NCBI RefSeq assembly: GCF_008728635.1
Contig: NZ_CP044285.1
Location: 2,790,001 to 2,854,000, forward strand
Reading direction: 5' to 3'
From: Hymenobacter baengnokdamensis
Lineage (GTDB): Bacteria > Bacteroidota > Bacteroidia > Cytophagales > Hymenobacteraceae
DNA: 64,000 bases
Below, piece after piece: positions 1 through 8,210 of this stretch. The notes under the pieces are model-generated. The model had not been told where the DNA came from. It ran no database searches and was given only the letters and a program-made list of their open reading frames with translations. Within the stretch, counting starts at the first letter, position 1. Each line of letters starts with the position of its first letter. Made by a program: the position numbers and the translations under genes.

Positions 1-72
1 GCGAGTAAAGTTGCCGGATTGCGCTACCATTCACTCCTAGCTTCGGGAAGCCGAGACATCGGAGGTAGCTAT

Positions 73-110
73 AAAAAAGCCGCCTGTTCGAATGAACAAG
101 CGGCTTTTTT
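73..110. terminator. Bidirectional hairpin terminator
   Basis: Two 17-base arms (73-89 and 94-110) pair with one mismatch around a 4-base loop. The left arm opens with six A and the right arm ends with six T, so it can work on both strands. It lies just downstream of the minus-strand barrel gene at 126-797. Confidence 0.85.
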
Positions 111-125
111 AATTAAGCACAGGGC

Positions 126-797
126 TTACTTGCCGCCCAGTAGAAAGCCGATGTAGGCCTGAAACACGGAGTTGCGGGCATTTTTGAAATCATTGTTGCT
201 GTAGCCATCTTTGGCAAAGTCCGTAAACGCGCCATTGTAGCGCAGGCCCAATAAAAAGCCCTGCGTCGATTGGAAGCCCAGGCCGCCTACGTAGCCGATT
301 TCGTTGCGGTTGACGTTACTCAGGTCGGTAGTTCCCGAGCCGGCGGTCCCGACTACGCTGCCATTAAAGGTTTGGGTGCGGTCGGTCGAGATGTTCATCA
401 GGTAGCTGTACTGAGGCCCGGCTTCAAAGAAGACACTGCCGACTTTGAGCCGCACGAGCACCGGTACGTCGAGGTAGTCGTAGCGCACGCTCCCCGTGTT
501 GTGATAGGTGCCAAGCGCCGTAGTATATTGCTGGTCAGCGTACTTAAATCCTTTCTGGGAATACAGCACTTCGGGCTGAATCGAGAACATGTCGTTGGCG
601 AGCCCAAAGTTGAGCATGGCGCCGGCCTGGAACCCCAGGCGGTTGTTGTACTGGCTCTGGTTGGTAAGATTGCCGGATAGATTGGAAAGACTACCGCCAG
701 CCTTAAGGCCGAATCTAATAGTTTGGGCGTGAGCTGTCGGGGCTGTCGCAAGCACTACTAGCGCTGCCCCCGCCGTCAAAGAAAGGAGTTTGGACAT
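126..797 (-). CDS. Outer membrane beta-barrel (porin family) protein
   Basis: 223 residues. A signal peptide (about residues 1-25, hydrophobic run ending AHAQ) is followed by the glycine- and aromatic-rich alternating strands typical of the small PF13568-type barrels of Bacteroidota. These sit in the outer membrane; their cargo is usually unknown. Motifs such as FSIQPEVLYSQKG and GYVGGLGF fit an eight-strand barrel. It stands alone, with a terminator downstream and a 174-base gap to the divergent ABC exporter upstream. The family call is firm; no transport or binding role can be read from the sequence. Confidence 0.85.
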   Translation of the reverse strand: MSKLLSLTAGAALVVLATAPTAHAQTIRFGLKAGGSLSNLSGNLTNQSQYNNRLGFQAGAMLNFGLANDMFSIQPEVLYSQKGFKYADQQYTTALGTYHNTGSVRYDYLDVPVLVRLKVGSVFFEAGPQYSYLMNISTDRTQTFNGSVVGTAGSGTTDLSNVNRNEIGYVGGLGFQSTQGFLLGLRYNGAFTDFAKDGYSNNDFKNARNSVFQAYIGFLLGGK

Positions 798-971
798 AAT
801 AAAAAGAGGGTTGAAACTATAAGCAAGCCCTGTAAAAGGTAGGGTGAGCCTGAGAGTGGCGTTTCAATAACTGCGCCAATTGCGGAGTTTACGTATAGCA
901 CGCACCCGAAAAGGTCTGCTACCCCCATCCGAAGCAGCCTTTCTGTCACGGCACAATCCTCGCTGTCTTCC

Positions 972-2783
972 ATGAGCCTTTGGCAAATCATTCAACGCCT
1001 GCTGCCCTTCGTGCGGCCTCATCGCCGCCTGGTCGTCAGCACGCTGCTGCTTACGCTGGTGGGCTCGCTGGCCGCTCAGGTCAACCCGTTTGTGCTGCGC
1101 TACACCGTCGATACGGTGCAGAGCCTGCTCAATAAAGGCCTGGGGCTAGCCCAGGGCTGGCAGATGCTTATCTGGGTGAGCGCCCTCTTGCTCGGCAAAG
1201 AGCTGCTGAACACGGCCATCACTTTCGGCCAGAAATACTACGGCGAAAAAATCCGCATCAGCGTGTCGGGCGCGCTGGCTGAAGCTGCTGTCACCAAGAT
1301 TCTGGGCTACGAGCTGGGCTTTTTCACCGAAGCCGGCAACCAAACCGGCAAGCTCCAGACCCGCATCGATAGAGGGGTAGAAAGCCTGATGAAGCTGGTG
1401 CAGAACTTCTTCATCGACATTCTGCCGCTTTTTGCCAACGCCATCGTGGCGCTGGTGGTCATGTTTCTGGCCAATAAATGGGTGGGCCTGGTGGCCACGT
1501 CCATCCTGCCCGTGTACTTCTGGCTGAGCTACCGGCAGGCCGACCGCCTCAACGGCACCCGCCGCAACCTGCGCGCCCTGCGCGAGGAGAAAAACCACGG
1601 CCTCATCAGCATCATCGACAGCATCGTGGTGATAAAGAGCTTCGTGCGCGAGGCCTACGAGGGCGACAAGCAGCTAGCCGTGCAGGACAAGCTGGAAGCC
1701 GCCCAGCTCACCACGCGCAAAACCAACTTTCGCTACGACGGCCTCAAGTCGTTTTTCGAGCAGATTGGCGTGGTGGCCATCATCGTGCTTACCGCCTACT
1801 TGGTGCTGGCTGGCCAGATGAGCATAGGCGCCATCATGTTTCACGTCTTGCTCTTCAATAACGTGTCGGCGCCCATCCGGCAGCTGCACCGTATCTACGA
1901 CGAGATGAACGAGGCCCTGACCTACGCCGAAGGCTTCTTCGCCATCCTCGACGCCGATGACCAGACCGAGCGCCCCGGTCCGCTGCGCCCCGCGCACCTC
2001 TACGGCCGCTTCGAGCTGCGCCACGTCAACTTTACCTACCCCAGCGGCACGGCCGCGCTGCACGACGTGAGCCTGACCATCGAGGCCGGCAAAACCACCG
2101 CGCTCGTGGGCCTCAGCGGCGCCGGCAAAAGCACGATTATCAACCTGCTCTGCGAGTTTTACCGCCCCGACAACGGCGGCGTATTCCTCGATGGCCAGCC
2201 GCTCAGCGAATACGACACGCCCGCCCTGCGCCAGCAAATTGGCCTGGTGCTCCAGAAAAACCACATTTTCAAAGGCACTATCGAGGAGAATATCCGCTAC
2301 GGCAACTTCGACGCCACCCAGCCCGAGATAGAAGCCGCCGCCCGCCAGGCCTACCTCCACGACCAGATACTCGACCTGCCCAAAGGTTACCTCAGCGACG
2401 CGCAGCAGCTCTCGGGCGGCCAGCAGCAGCGCATCGCCATCGCCCGGCTGTTTCTCAAAAACCCGCCCATCATCTTCCTCGACGAGCCCACCGCCAGCCT
2501 CGACGCCATCGCCACCGAGCAAATCAAAAACAGCCTCGACGCCATCAAGCAGGGCCGCACCGTGGTCATCATCTCCCACAGCCTCGCCCAGATTGTGGAT
2601 TCCGACTGCATCTACGTGATGAAAAAAGGCGAGATGGTGGAAAGCGGCACCCACCTGGAATTGTACGAAAAGCGCGGCACCTACCGCGAAATTTTTGATG
2701 CTTCGGCCCGTAGTCTTAACATCGAGAAGCTAGCCAAGACAATGGCCGATGATGGCGATGAGGTGCTGGATACGGCGTTGTAA
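972..2783 (+). CDS. ABC exporter, fused permease and ATPase (MsbA-like)
   Basis: 603 residues. The N-terminal half (about 1-320) is a six-helix type IV ABC exporter domain. The ATPase half has Walker A GLSGAGKST near residue 380, signature LSGGQQQR near 480, Walker B IIFLDEPTAS near 500 and the H-loop IISHS near 534. Such proteins work as homo- or heterodimers pumping lipids, peptides or drugs out of the cytoplasm. No second half-transporter or accessory gene is adjacent, so a homodimer is likely. The substrate cannot be deduced; MsbA-type lipid flipping and multidrug export are both possible. The ATG at 972 gives the normal family N-terminus. Confidence 0.9.
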   Translation: MSLWQIIQRLLPFVRPHRRLVVSTLLLTLVGSLAAQVNPFVLRYTVDTVQSLLNKGLGLAQGWQMLIWVSALLLGKELLNTAITFGQKYYGEKIRISVSGALAEAAVTKILGYELGFFTEAGNQTGKLQTRIDRGVESLMKLVQNFFIDILPLFANAIVALVVMFLANKWVGLVATSILPVYFWLSYRQADRLNGTRRNLRALREEKNHGLISIIDSIVVIKSFVREAYEGDKQLAVQDKLEAAQLTTRKTNFRYDGLKSFFEQIGVVAIIVLTAYLVLAGQMSIGAIMFHVLLFNNVSAPIRQLHRIYDEMNEALTYAEGFFAILDADDQTERPGPLRPAHLYGRFELRHVNFTYPSGTAALHDVSLTIEAGKTTALVGLSGAGKSTIINLLCEFYRPDNGGVFLDGQPLSEYDTPALRQQIGLVLQKNHIFKGTIEENIRYGNFDATQPEIEAAARQAYLHDQILDLPKGYLSDAQQLSGGQQQRIAIARLFLKNPPIIFLDEPTASLDAIATEQIKNSLDAIKQGRTVVIISHSLAQIVDSDCIYVMKKGEMVESGTHLELYEKRGTYREIFDASARSLNIEKLAKTMADDGDEVLDTAL

Positions 2784-2808
2784 TCTCGTGCGATAAGCTG
2801 GTGGCTAC

Positions 2809-3193
2809 TTAACTTACTGGATTGAGCACGACCAAATCAGTGAAAGCTTTAAAATCGCGGGTGTTGCGCGTGAGAATTGGCAGGCCGTGAACCAAAGCCG
2901 TAGCCGCAATAATGGCATCAGGCAGCTTGACTTTGTATTGCTGGCGTAGCTGAATGGTCTTTTGAAACTGGCTCATCCAATGCTAAAACAGTGGTAGCCT
3001 CAATGAAATCGGTCAGCAATTGCATGTCAGTCGGGCTGCCAGTCCAAGAAAGTAATTCTATCCGGCTCACCACGGATAAGTATACCCGTCCTTCTTCGAT
3101 AGCTTGCTGAAACCAGGTGGCGTTAGCCGATGGCAGTTTGCCATTCAGGAAATCGATGCCCGCATTGGTATCAGCTAAGAAGGCCGTTCCCAT
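2809..3193 (-). pseudogene. VapC-type PIN-domain toxin, frameshifted
   Basis: The reading frame from 3193 starts with FLADTNAGIDFLNGK, the first acidic motif of PIN ribonucleases, and runs to about VLALDEPVSK. It then continues out of family as a short tail ending at 2918. The true C-terminal half lies in another frame (about 2809-2965): KLPDAIIAATALVHG and LPILTRNTRDF, holding the later acidic residues, with its stop at 2809-2811. The break falls at 2958-2966 in a stretch containing TTTT. One extra base or two missing bases explain it. Reconstructed length is about 128 residues, normal for VapC. As read the toxin lacks its second catalytic half and should be inactive, unless this is a sequencing error or frameshifting occurs. 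Confidence 0.8.
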
Positions 3194-3384
3194 TCCGACC
3201 GGACTTGCTCGGTGTGTGCGCGCAACTGGTCGGCAGCGGCATTAGATAAACTACCCCCCCATTGCCGTGCTGGTGAAATTGGCGGAACTTGCTCTGTCAC
3301 AACGCGCAGAATATGAAGTGCCTCTAACTGCCGCAGCAACTCGTAGGCCTGCTCGCTTAGCGGCTCAATCAGAATCGGGCTCAT
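3175..3384 (-). CDS. VapB-like antitoxin of the PIN toxin
   Basis: 69 residues, overlapping the toxin start by 19 bases, the usual antitoxin-first layout. The N-terminal half (ILIEPLSEQAYELLRQLEAL followed by HILRVV) resembles the short dimerising segment of small Bacteroidota antitoxins. The rest is polar and probably wraps the toxin. It would neutralise the PIN ribonuclease and repress the pair's own promoter. The partner toxin is frameshifted, so the antitoxin may now be an orphan. The assignment rests on size, overlap and context more than on strong motifs. Confidence 0.65.
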   Translation of the reverse strand: MSPILIEPLSEQAYELLRQLEALHILRVVTEQVPPISPARQWGGSLSNAAADQLRAHTEQVRSEWERPS

Positions 3385-3450
3385 AACTACTGGTTTTGGG
3401 ATGGAAATTTACCTGCAAAGTAACCGGCAAGCACGTTCGTTCCACTGCCT

Positions 3451-4206
3451 TTACCCAATGGCCGCCCGCGTAAACTCGCTCAGCACCAGCCGGCCGCTGA
3501 TGGCGGCGCGCTCCACGAGCAGCGTATCCCAGTGCTCGGTGCCGGCCCAAAGGACTTGCTTTAACTCGCGCATGGCGTCGGGTGAGGAGGCGGCCAGGCG
3601 CCGGGCCAGGGCCTGCACGGCCGCGTCGAGGCTAGTCAGGTCGGGCAGCACTTCGGCGTAGAGGCCGTGGCTGGCGGCCCACTCGGCTGGGCGAAACTGC
3701 GTGGCATCGATGGCCAGCTGGCCGAAGGCGGAGGTGCCGATTTTGCGCTCCACGGCCGGGCCGACCACGAAGGGGCCGATGCCCACAGCCAGCTCGCTGA
3801 GCTTCACGGCCGCGTGGGTAGTAGCCAGGCAGTAGTCGGTAGCCGCCGCCAGGCCCACGCCGCCGCCCACGGCCTTACCCTGCACCCGCCCGATAATGAG
3901 CTTGGGGCTGGTGCGGCAGGCATTGATAACGTGCGCGAAGCCGGAAAAAAACGCTAGCCCCTGCGCCGCATCGGCCACGGCGCGCAGCTCGTCGAAGCTG
4001 GCCCCTGCGCAGAACGTGCGCTCGCCCTCGCTTTGCAGGATAATTACTTTGGTGGCTTCAGCCTGGCCAACTTCGGTGATGGTGCGGGCTAGCTGTGCCA
4101 GGATGGCGCTGGGCAGCGAGTTGTGAGCAGGGTGGAAGAACGTGACGGTGGCGATGCCGGCGGCATCGGTGGTGGCCGTGACGTGGCCGGCGTTGAGGTT
4201 GCTCAT
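3451..4206 (-). CDS. Enoyl-CoA hydratase/isomerase family protein of the paa cluster
   Basis: 251 residues with the crotonase fold. The oxyanion-hole segments are FCAGASFDEL and GKAVGGGVGLAAATD. The second catalytic acid position is kept (KLSELAVGIGP), but where classic hydratases have Glu in GGGCEL this protein has Gly. It may therefore be an isomerase, or use one acid. It is the last gene downstream of paaZ and fills the place of PaaF, which is not otherwise seen here; that role is inferred from context. It is separated from paaZ by a 193-base gap holding a long inverted repeat, so co-transcription is uncertain. Confidence 0.8.
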   Translation of the reverse strand: MSNLNAGHVTATTDAAGIATVTFFHPAHNSLPSAILAQLARTITEVGQAEATKVIILQSEGERTFCAGASFDELRAVADAAQGLAFFSGFAHVINACRTSPKLIIGRVQGKAVGGGVGLAAATDYCLATTHAAVKLSELAVGIGPFVVGPAVERKIGTSAFGQLAIDATQFRPAEWAASHGLYAEVLPDLTSLDAAVQALARRLAASSPDAMRELKQVLWAGTEHWDTLLVERAAISGRLVLSEFTRAAIG

Positions 4207-4260
4207 AGCGCAAGGTTTCGCTAGGTAAAGCGAGGTTTCACAAGGTTGTTAAAAACGTCT

Positions 4261-4372
4261 GTCATGCTCATCTGGCGTCCGCTTGTCGAAGCATCTCTAC
4301 CGTGCCGTTGAATTAGTGACCCTAGCGGCGTGGTAGAGATGCTTCGACAAGCGGACGCCAGATGAGCATGAC
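4261..4372. repeat. Long perfect inverted repeat, GTCATGC family copy 1
   Basis: Arms 4261-4301 and 4332-4372 are 41 bases each and perfectly complementary around a 30-base loop. The outer ends read GTCATGC and GCATGAC; the arms contain GAAGCATCT. The loop has TTGAATTAGTGACCC, echoed in the loop of the copy at 14162-14258. It fills the gap between paaZ and the hydratase gene. It looks like a non-coding mobile or structural element rather than a terminator, as there is no T tract directly after the stem. Confidence 0.9.
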
Positions 4373-4399
4373 GTTCTTTTTGAATTGAGATTAGATAAA

Positions 4400-6463
4400 T
4401 TATCCTTGATTTTTCTTCTTTACCATCGTCAGAATGGTAGCCACGGCCACGGTGTCGCCGGTTTCGTCTTTTACTGTCACGAGCCAGCGTACGATGCCCT
4501 TGGCGATGTCGGTGTCGTCGCGCTTTTCCTGGCCGATTTTCTCCTTTACCGTGAGCGTTACGCCGATGGTGGTGCCGGGGTACACGGGCTTGGTGAAGCG
4601 GCACTCGTCGAGGCCGTAGTTCAGCAAAACGGGGCCTTTGCGCGGGTCCACGAACATGCCGGCGGCCTTGCTGAGCACGTAGTAGCCGTGGGCCACGCGG
4701 CCGGTGAAGAGCGTGCCTTCCAGCGAGGTAGCATCGACGTGGGCGTAGAAATTATCGCCCGAAATGCCGGCGAAAGCGCTGATGTCGGCCTCCGTGACGG
4801 TGTGCTTGTGGGTGGTGTAGGTTTCGCCGATTTCCAGCTCCTCGAAGTAGCGCTGGAAGGGGTGCTTGTCGTACTCCACCGTCTTGGCGCCGGTCTGGTA
4901 CACTTCCGTAATGGCCGTCAGCATGCTCGGCGAGCCTTGCAGGGCCACGCGCTGCATGAAGTGCTCGACGCCCCGGATGCCGCCCATCTCCTGGCCGCCG
5001 CCGGCCCGGCCGGGGCCGCCGTGCACGAGCTGGGGCAGCGGCGAGCCGTGGCCGGTGCTTTCCCTGGCCATCTCGCCGTTGAGCACCAGAATACGGCCGT
5101 GGTGAGTGGCCGCGCCCAGCACAAACTCCTGGGCCGTGCGCGGGTCGTTGGTAGCCAGCGAGCACACCAGCGAGCCCTTGCCGAGGTTGGCGAGCTGGGT
5201 GGCCTCGCCCAGGTTGTGGTAGGGCATCAGGGTCACGACCGGCCCGAAGGCTTCCAGCTCGTGGCTGTCCAAATGCTTAAACGGATGGTCGTTGCGCAGT
5301 ACGATGGGCGAGATGAATGCACCCTTGGCCGCGTCGGCCCCGCGCTCTTTACCCAGAATCTCGACGTTGTCGAGGTCGCCGTACACGATGGGAGTGTTCT
5401 TAGCCAGTTTGCGTACCTGCTCGCGCAGGCGCTCGGCCTGCTCGCGGCCGGCCAGCGCGCCCATGCGCACGCCTTCGGCCTGCGGGTGGCCGATGGTAGT
5501 CTGGGCCAGGGCCTTGCCCAGGGCAATCTGCACGTCTTCGAGCAGCTCGGCGGGCACGATGGCGCGGCGGATGGCGGTGCATTTCTGCCCGCACTTGGCC
5601 GTCATCTCCTTGCGGACTTCCTTGATAAAGAGGTCGAACTCGGGCGTACCGGGCCGGGCGTCGGGGCCCAGCACGGCGGCGTTGAGTGAGTCGGCTTCGA
5701 GGGTGAACGGCACCGCCTCGCTGATAATGCGCGGGTGGGCGCGCAGCCGGGCGCCGGTAGCGGCCGAGCCGGTAAAGGTCACCACATCCTGGTACGTGAC
5801 GTGGTCGAGAATACCCTGGCCCGAGCCCACTACGAGCTGCAGGGCACCCTCGGGCAGGATGCCGCTGGCGATGATCTCGCGCACCACGGCCTCGGTGAGG
5901 TAGGCGCTGGGCACGGCGGGCTTCACCACGGCCGGCATACCGGCCAGCAGGTTGACGGCAATTTTCTCCAGCATCCCCCAGATGGGGAAGTTGTAGGCGT
6001 TGATGTGCACGGCCACGCCCTCGCGGGGCACCAGCAGGTGCTGGGCCATGAACGTGCCGCCCTTGGAGAGGCCCACCGGCTCGCCCTCCACGTAGAACGG
6101 CTTGTCGGGAAACTTGCGCCGCAGCGAGGCGTTGGCAAACAGGTTGCCGATGCCGCCCTCGATGTCAATCCACGAATCGGCGCGCGTCGCCCCCGAGCGG
6201 TAGCTCAGCTCGTAGAAAATCTCCTTCTTTTCCTGCAAGTGAAAAGCCAGCGCCTTGAGCATCCGGCCGCGCTCGTGAAAAGTCATCCGGCGTAGGGCGG
6301 GGTTGCCCACGCGGCGGCCGTAGGCCAGAATCTGCTCGAAGTCAAAGCCTTCGGTATTGGCCAGGGCAATGACTTCGCCGGTGCTGGCATCGCGCAGCTC
6401 GTGCGGGTCGGAGCCGCCGGGCAACCAGCGGCCGAGGGTATAGTTTTCGAGGGTGGGTGTCAT
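4400..6463 (-). CDS. paaZ: Oxepin-CoA hydrolase / semialdehyde dehydrogenase
   Basis: 687 residues, the full bifunctional length. The N-terminal aldehyde dehydrogenase domain (about 1-520) has catalytic Glu256 (LEADSL) and Cys295 (GQKCTA), the same numbers as the E. coli enzyme. The C-terminal MaoC-type hydratase domain (about 540-687) has the pair Asp570/His575 (GDNFYAH). The hydratase opens the oxepin-CoA ring and the dehydrogenase oxidises the aldehyde with NADP to 3-oxo-5,6-dehydrosuberyl-CoA. It sits between the thiolase gene paaJ and the hydratase-family gene, with inverted repeats on both sides. Confidence 0.97.
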   Translation of the reverse strand: MTPTLENYTLGRWLPGGSDPHELRDASTGEVIALANTEGFDFEQILAYGRRVGNPALRRMTFHERGRMLKALAFHLQEKKEIFYELSYRSGATRADSWIDIEGGIGNLFANASLRRKFPDKPFYVEGEPVGLSKGGTFMAQHLLVPREGVAVHINAYNFPIWGMLEKIAVNLLAGMPAVVKPAVPSAYLTEAVVREIIASGILPEGALQLVVGSGQGILDHVTYQDVVTFTGSAATGARLRAHPRIISEAVPFTLEADSLNAAVLGPDARPGTPEFDLFIKEVRKEMTAKCGQKCTAIRRAIVPAELLEDVQIALGKALAQTTIGHPQAEGVRMGALAGREQAERLREQVRKLAKNTPIVYGDLDNVEILGKERGADAAKGAFISPIVLRNDHPFKHLDSHELEAFGPVVTLMPYHNLGEATQLANLGKGSLVCSLATNDPRTAQEFVLGAATHHGRILVLNGEMARESTGHGSPLPQLVHGGPGRAGGGQEMGGIRGVEHFMQRVALQGSPSMLTAITEVYQTGAKTVEYDKHPFQRYFEELEIGETYTTHKHTVTEADISAFAGISGDNFYAHVDATSLEGTLFTGRVAHGYYVLSKAAGMFVDPRKGPVLLNYGLDECRFTKPVYPGTTIGVTLTVKEKIGQEKRDDTDIAKGIVRWLVTVKDETGDTVAVATILTMVKKKNQG

Positions 6464-6473
6464 AGCGGGGTGG

Positions 6474-6566
6474 GCGTGTAGCGTGGACGCTGCGAGTCCG
6501 CGCGGGGGTAGGAGTAGAGAAATCAGTCAATCAAACGCGCGGACTCGCAGCGTCCACGCTACACGC
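6474..6566. repeat. Perfect inverted repeat, GTAGCG-GGAC family
   Basis: Arms 6474-6504 and 6536-6566 are 31 bases and perfectly complementary, with a 31-base loop. It lies between paaZ and paaJ. Its right arm runs over the paaJ stop codon (6559-6561), so the last codons of the thiolase are read from the repeat. A related repeat is at 29491-29555. Confidence 0.9.
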
Positions 6567-7767
6567 GCTCGATAATCACGGCGTAGCCCTGGCCTACGCC
6601 AATGCACATCGTGACCAGCGCGTAGCGCTTCTGCTGCGCGTGCAATTCCAGCGCGGCCGTGTTGAGCAGGCGGGCGCCGCTCATGCCGAGCGGGTGGCCC
6701 AGCGCAATGGCCCCGCCGTTGGGGTTGAGGCGCGGGTCGTCGTCGGCCAGGCCAAAGGCGCGGATGCAGGCCAGCGACTGTGCGGCAAAGGCCTCATTGA
6801 GCTCAATAATAGCGATGTCGTTCAGCGTGAGGCCGGCCTTTTTCAACGCCTGCTGGCTGGCCGGCACCGGTCCGATGCCCATGATGCGGGGCTCGACGCC
6901 GGCCACGCCCATGCTCACGATGCGGGCTTTGGGCGTGAGGCTGTGCTGCTTGATGCCTTCCTCCGAAGCCAGCAGCAGGGCGGCGGCGCCGTCGTTGAGG
7001 CCCGAGGCGTTGCCGGCCGTCACGGTGCCGCCGGTTTTGCGGAAGGCGGGGCGCAGCTTGGCTAGCCCTTCCAAAGAGGTGTCGGGCTTCAGAAATTCGT
7101 CCTCAGCAAACAGCAGCGGCTCGCCTTTGCGCTGCGGAATGGCCACGGGCGCAATCTCGGCGGCAAAACGGCCGCGCTGCTGGGCAGCGGCGGCTTTCTG
7201 CTGCGAGGCCAGCGCAAACTTATCCTGGTCCGCGCGGCTGATGTGGTACTGGTCTACCAGATTCTCAGCGGTTTCGCCCATCGCGTCGGTGCCGTACTGC
7301 GCCTGCAGGGCAGGGTTGATGAAGCGCCAGCCGAAGCTGGAATCGGCCAGCTGCGAGTCGGTGCCGAACGCCCGGGAGGGCTTCGACATGACAAAGGGGG
7401 CGCGGGTCATGTTCTCGACGCCGCCGGCCACGAACAGGTCGCCGTCGCCGCTACGAATGGCGCGGGCCGCCGCGATGCCGGCCGACAGGCCACTGGCGCA
7501 CAGGCGGTTCAGGGTTTCGCCGGGCACCGAGTAGGGCAGGCCGGCCAGCAGCGCTGCCATGCGGGCCACGTTGCGGTTGTCTTCGCCGGCCTGGTTGGCG
7601 CAGCCCAGGATAACGTCGGCTACGGCGGCCGGGTCGGTGTTGGGGTGGCGCCTGAGCAGCTCGCGGATGGTGTGGGCGGCCAGGTCGTCGGGGCGCACGG
7701 CGGCCAGGGTGCCGCCAAAGTTGCCGATGGGCGTGCGCACGCCGTCGATGATATAGGCTTCGTTCAT
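6559..7767 (-). CDS. paaJ: 3-oxoadipyl-CoA / 3-oxo-5,6-dehydrosuberyl-CoA thiolase
   Basis: 402 residues, normal for the PcaF/PaaJ thiolases. The N-terminus is AYIIDGVRTPIGNFGG. The nucleophilic cysteine is in NRLCASGLSAG, and the second active site has GGAIALGHPLGMSGAR and CIGVGQG. It makes two thiolytic cleavages in phenylacetate degradation, ending in succinyl-CoA and acetyl-CoA. Its ATG overlaps the stop of paaI by four bases, so the two are translationally coupled. The C-terminus ends inside an inverted repeat. Confidence 0.95.
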   Translation of the reverse strand: MNEAYIIDGVRTPIGNFGGTLAAVRPDDLAAHTIRELLRRHPNTDPAAVADVILGCANQAGEDNRNVARMAALLAGLPYSVPGETLNRLCASGLSAGIAAARAIRSGDGDLFVAGGVENMTRAPFVMSKPSRAFGTDSQLADSSFGWRFINPALQAQYGTDAMGETAENLVDQYHISRADQDKFALASQQKAAAAQQRGRFAAEIAPVAIPQRKGEPLLFAEDEFLKPDTSLEGLAKLRPAFRKTGGTVTAGNASGLNDGAAALLLASEEGIKQHSLTPKARIVSMGVAGVEPRIMGIGPVPASQQALKKAGLTLNDIAIIELNEAFAAQSLACIRAFGLADDDPRLNPNGGAIALGHPLGMSGARLLNTAALELHAQQKRYALVTMCIGVGQGYAVIIERV

Positions 7768-8210
7768 GAGGTTTTAGGCAGGATTTCGTGACTGGTGCGG
7801 TAGGCCGTGCCCTTGAAAAGCAGCAGCTCCGCGCCCAGCTGGTTGGTTACGCGCACCTGGTACACGCCGATTTTATGCTTGAGACTTACCTCCCGGGCTT
7901 CCACCGTGAGCACGTCGCCCACCCGGCCGGCTTCGAGGTAATCGGCGGTTACGCTGAGCCCCACGCTCTGGCGGCCGTGGCTGTTGCAGGCAAAGGCAAA
8001 CGCCGTATCGGCCGCCGAAAACGTGACGCCGCCGTGCAGGGCCCCGAAGCCGTTGAGCATATCGGGCCGCACCGCAAAATGCAGGCGGCAGTAGCCGGGG
8101 CCGACCTCGTCCACGCGCAGGCCCAGCAGCTGGCTGAAGGCGTCCTGGCCGAGCATGAGGGCTTTCACGGCCTCGGCGGTTGAGCTAGCGGATGGCGGGA
8201 ACGGGCTCAT
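7764..8210 (-). CDS. paaI: Hydroxyphenylacetyl-CoA thioesterase
   Basis: 148 residues with one hot-dog fold. The HGG motif in GALHGGVTFSAADTAFA is the PaaI hallmark and places the catalytic Asp in the following helix. The enzyme frees CoA trapped in dead-end aryl-CoA intermediates. It overlaps paaH by 26 bases and paaJ by 4, so the three genes form a tight translational unit. The start at 8210 precedes an Ala/Ser-rich leader; the conserved region begins near KALMLGQDAFSQLLG. Confidence 0.93.
   Translation of the reverse strand: MSPFPPSASSTAEAVKALMLGQDAFSQLLGLRVDEVGPGYCRLHFAVRPDMLNGFGALHGGVTFSAADTAFAFACNSHGRQSVGLSVTADYLEAGRVGDVLTVEAREVSLKHKIGVYQVRVTNQLGAELLLFKGTAYRTSHEILPKTS

Noticed and set aside
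1..72. Possible end of a plus-strand gene entering from the left edge
   Set aside because: Several frames are open for a short distance and none has identifiable protein content.
270..680. Long plus-strand frame opposite the first barrel gene
   Set aside because: Shadow frame of a clear minus-strand gene; such long antisense frames are common in GC-rich DNA, as at 26944-28800 opposite katG.
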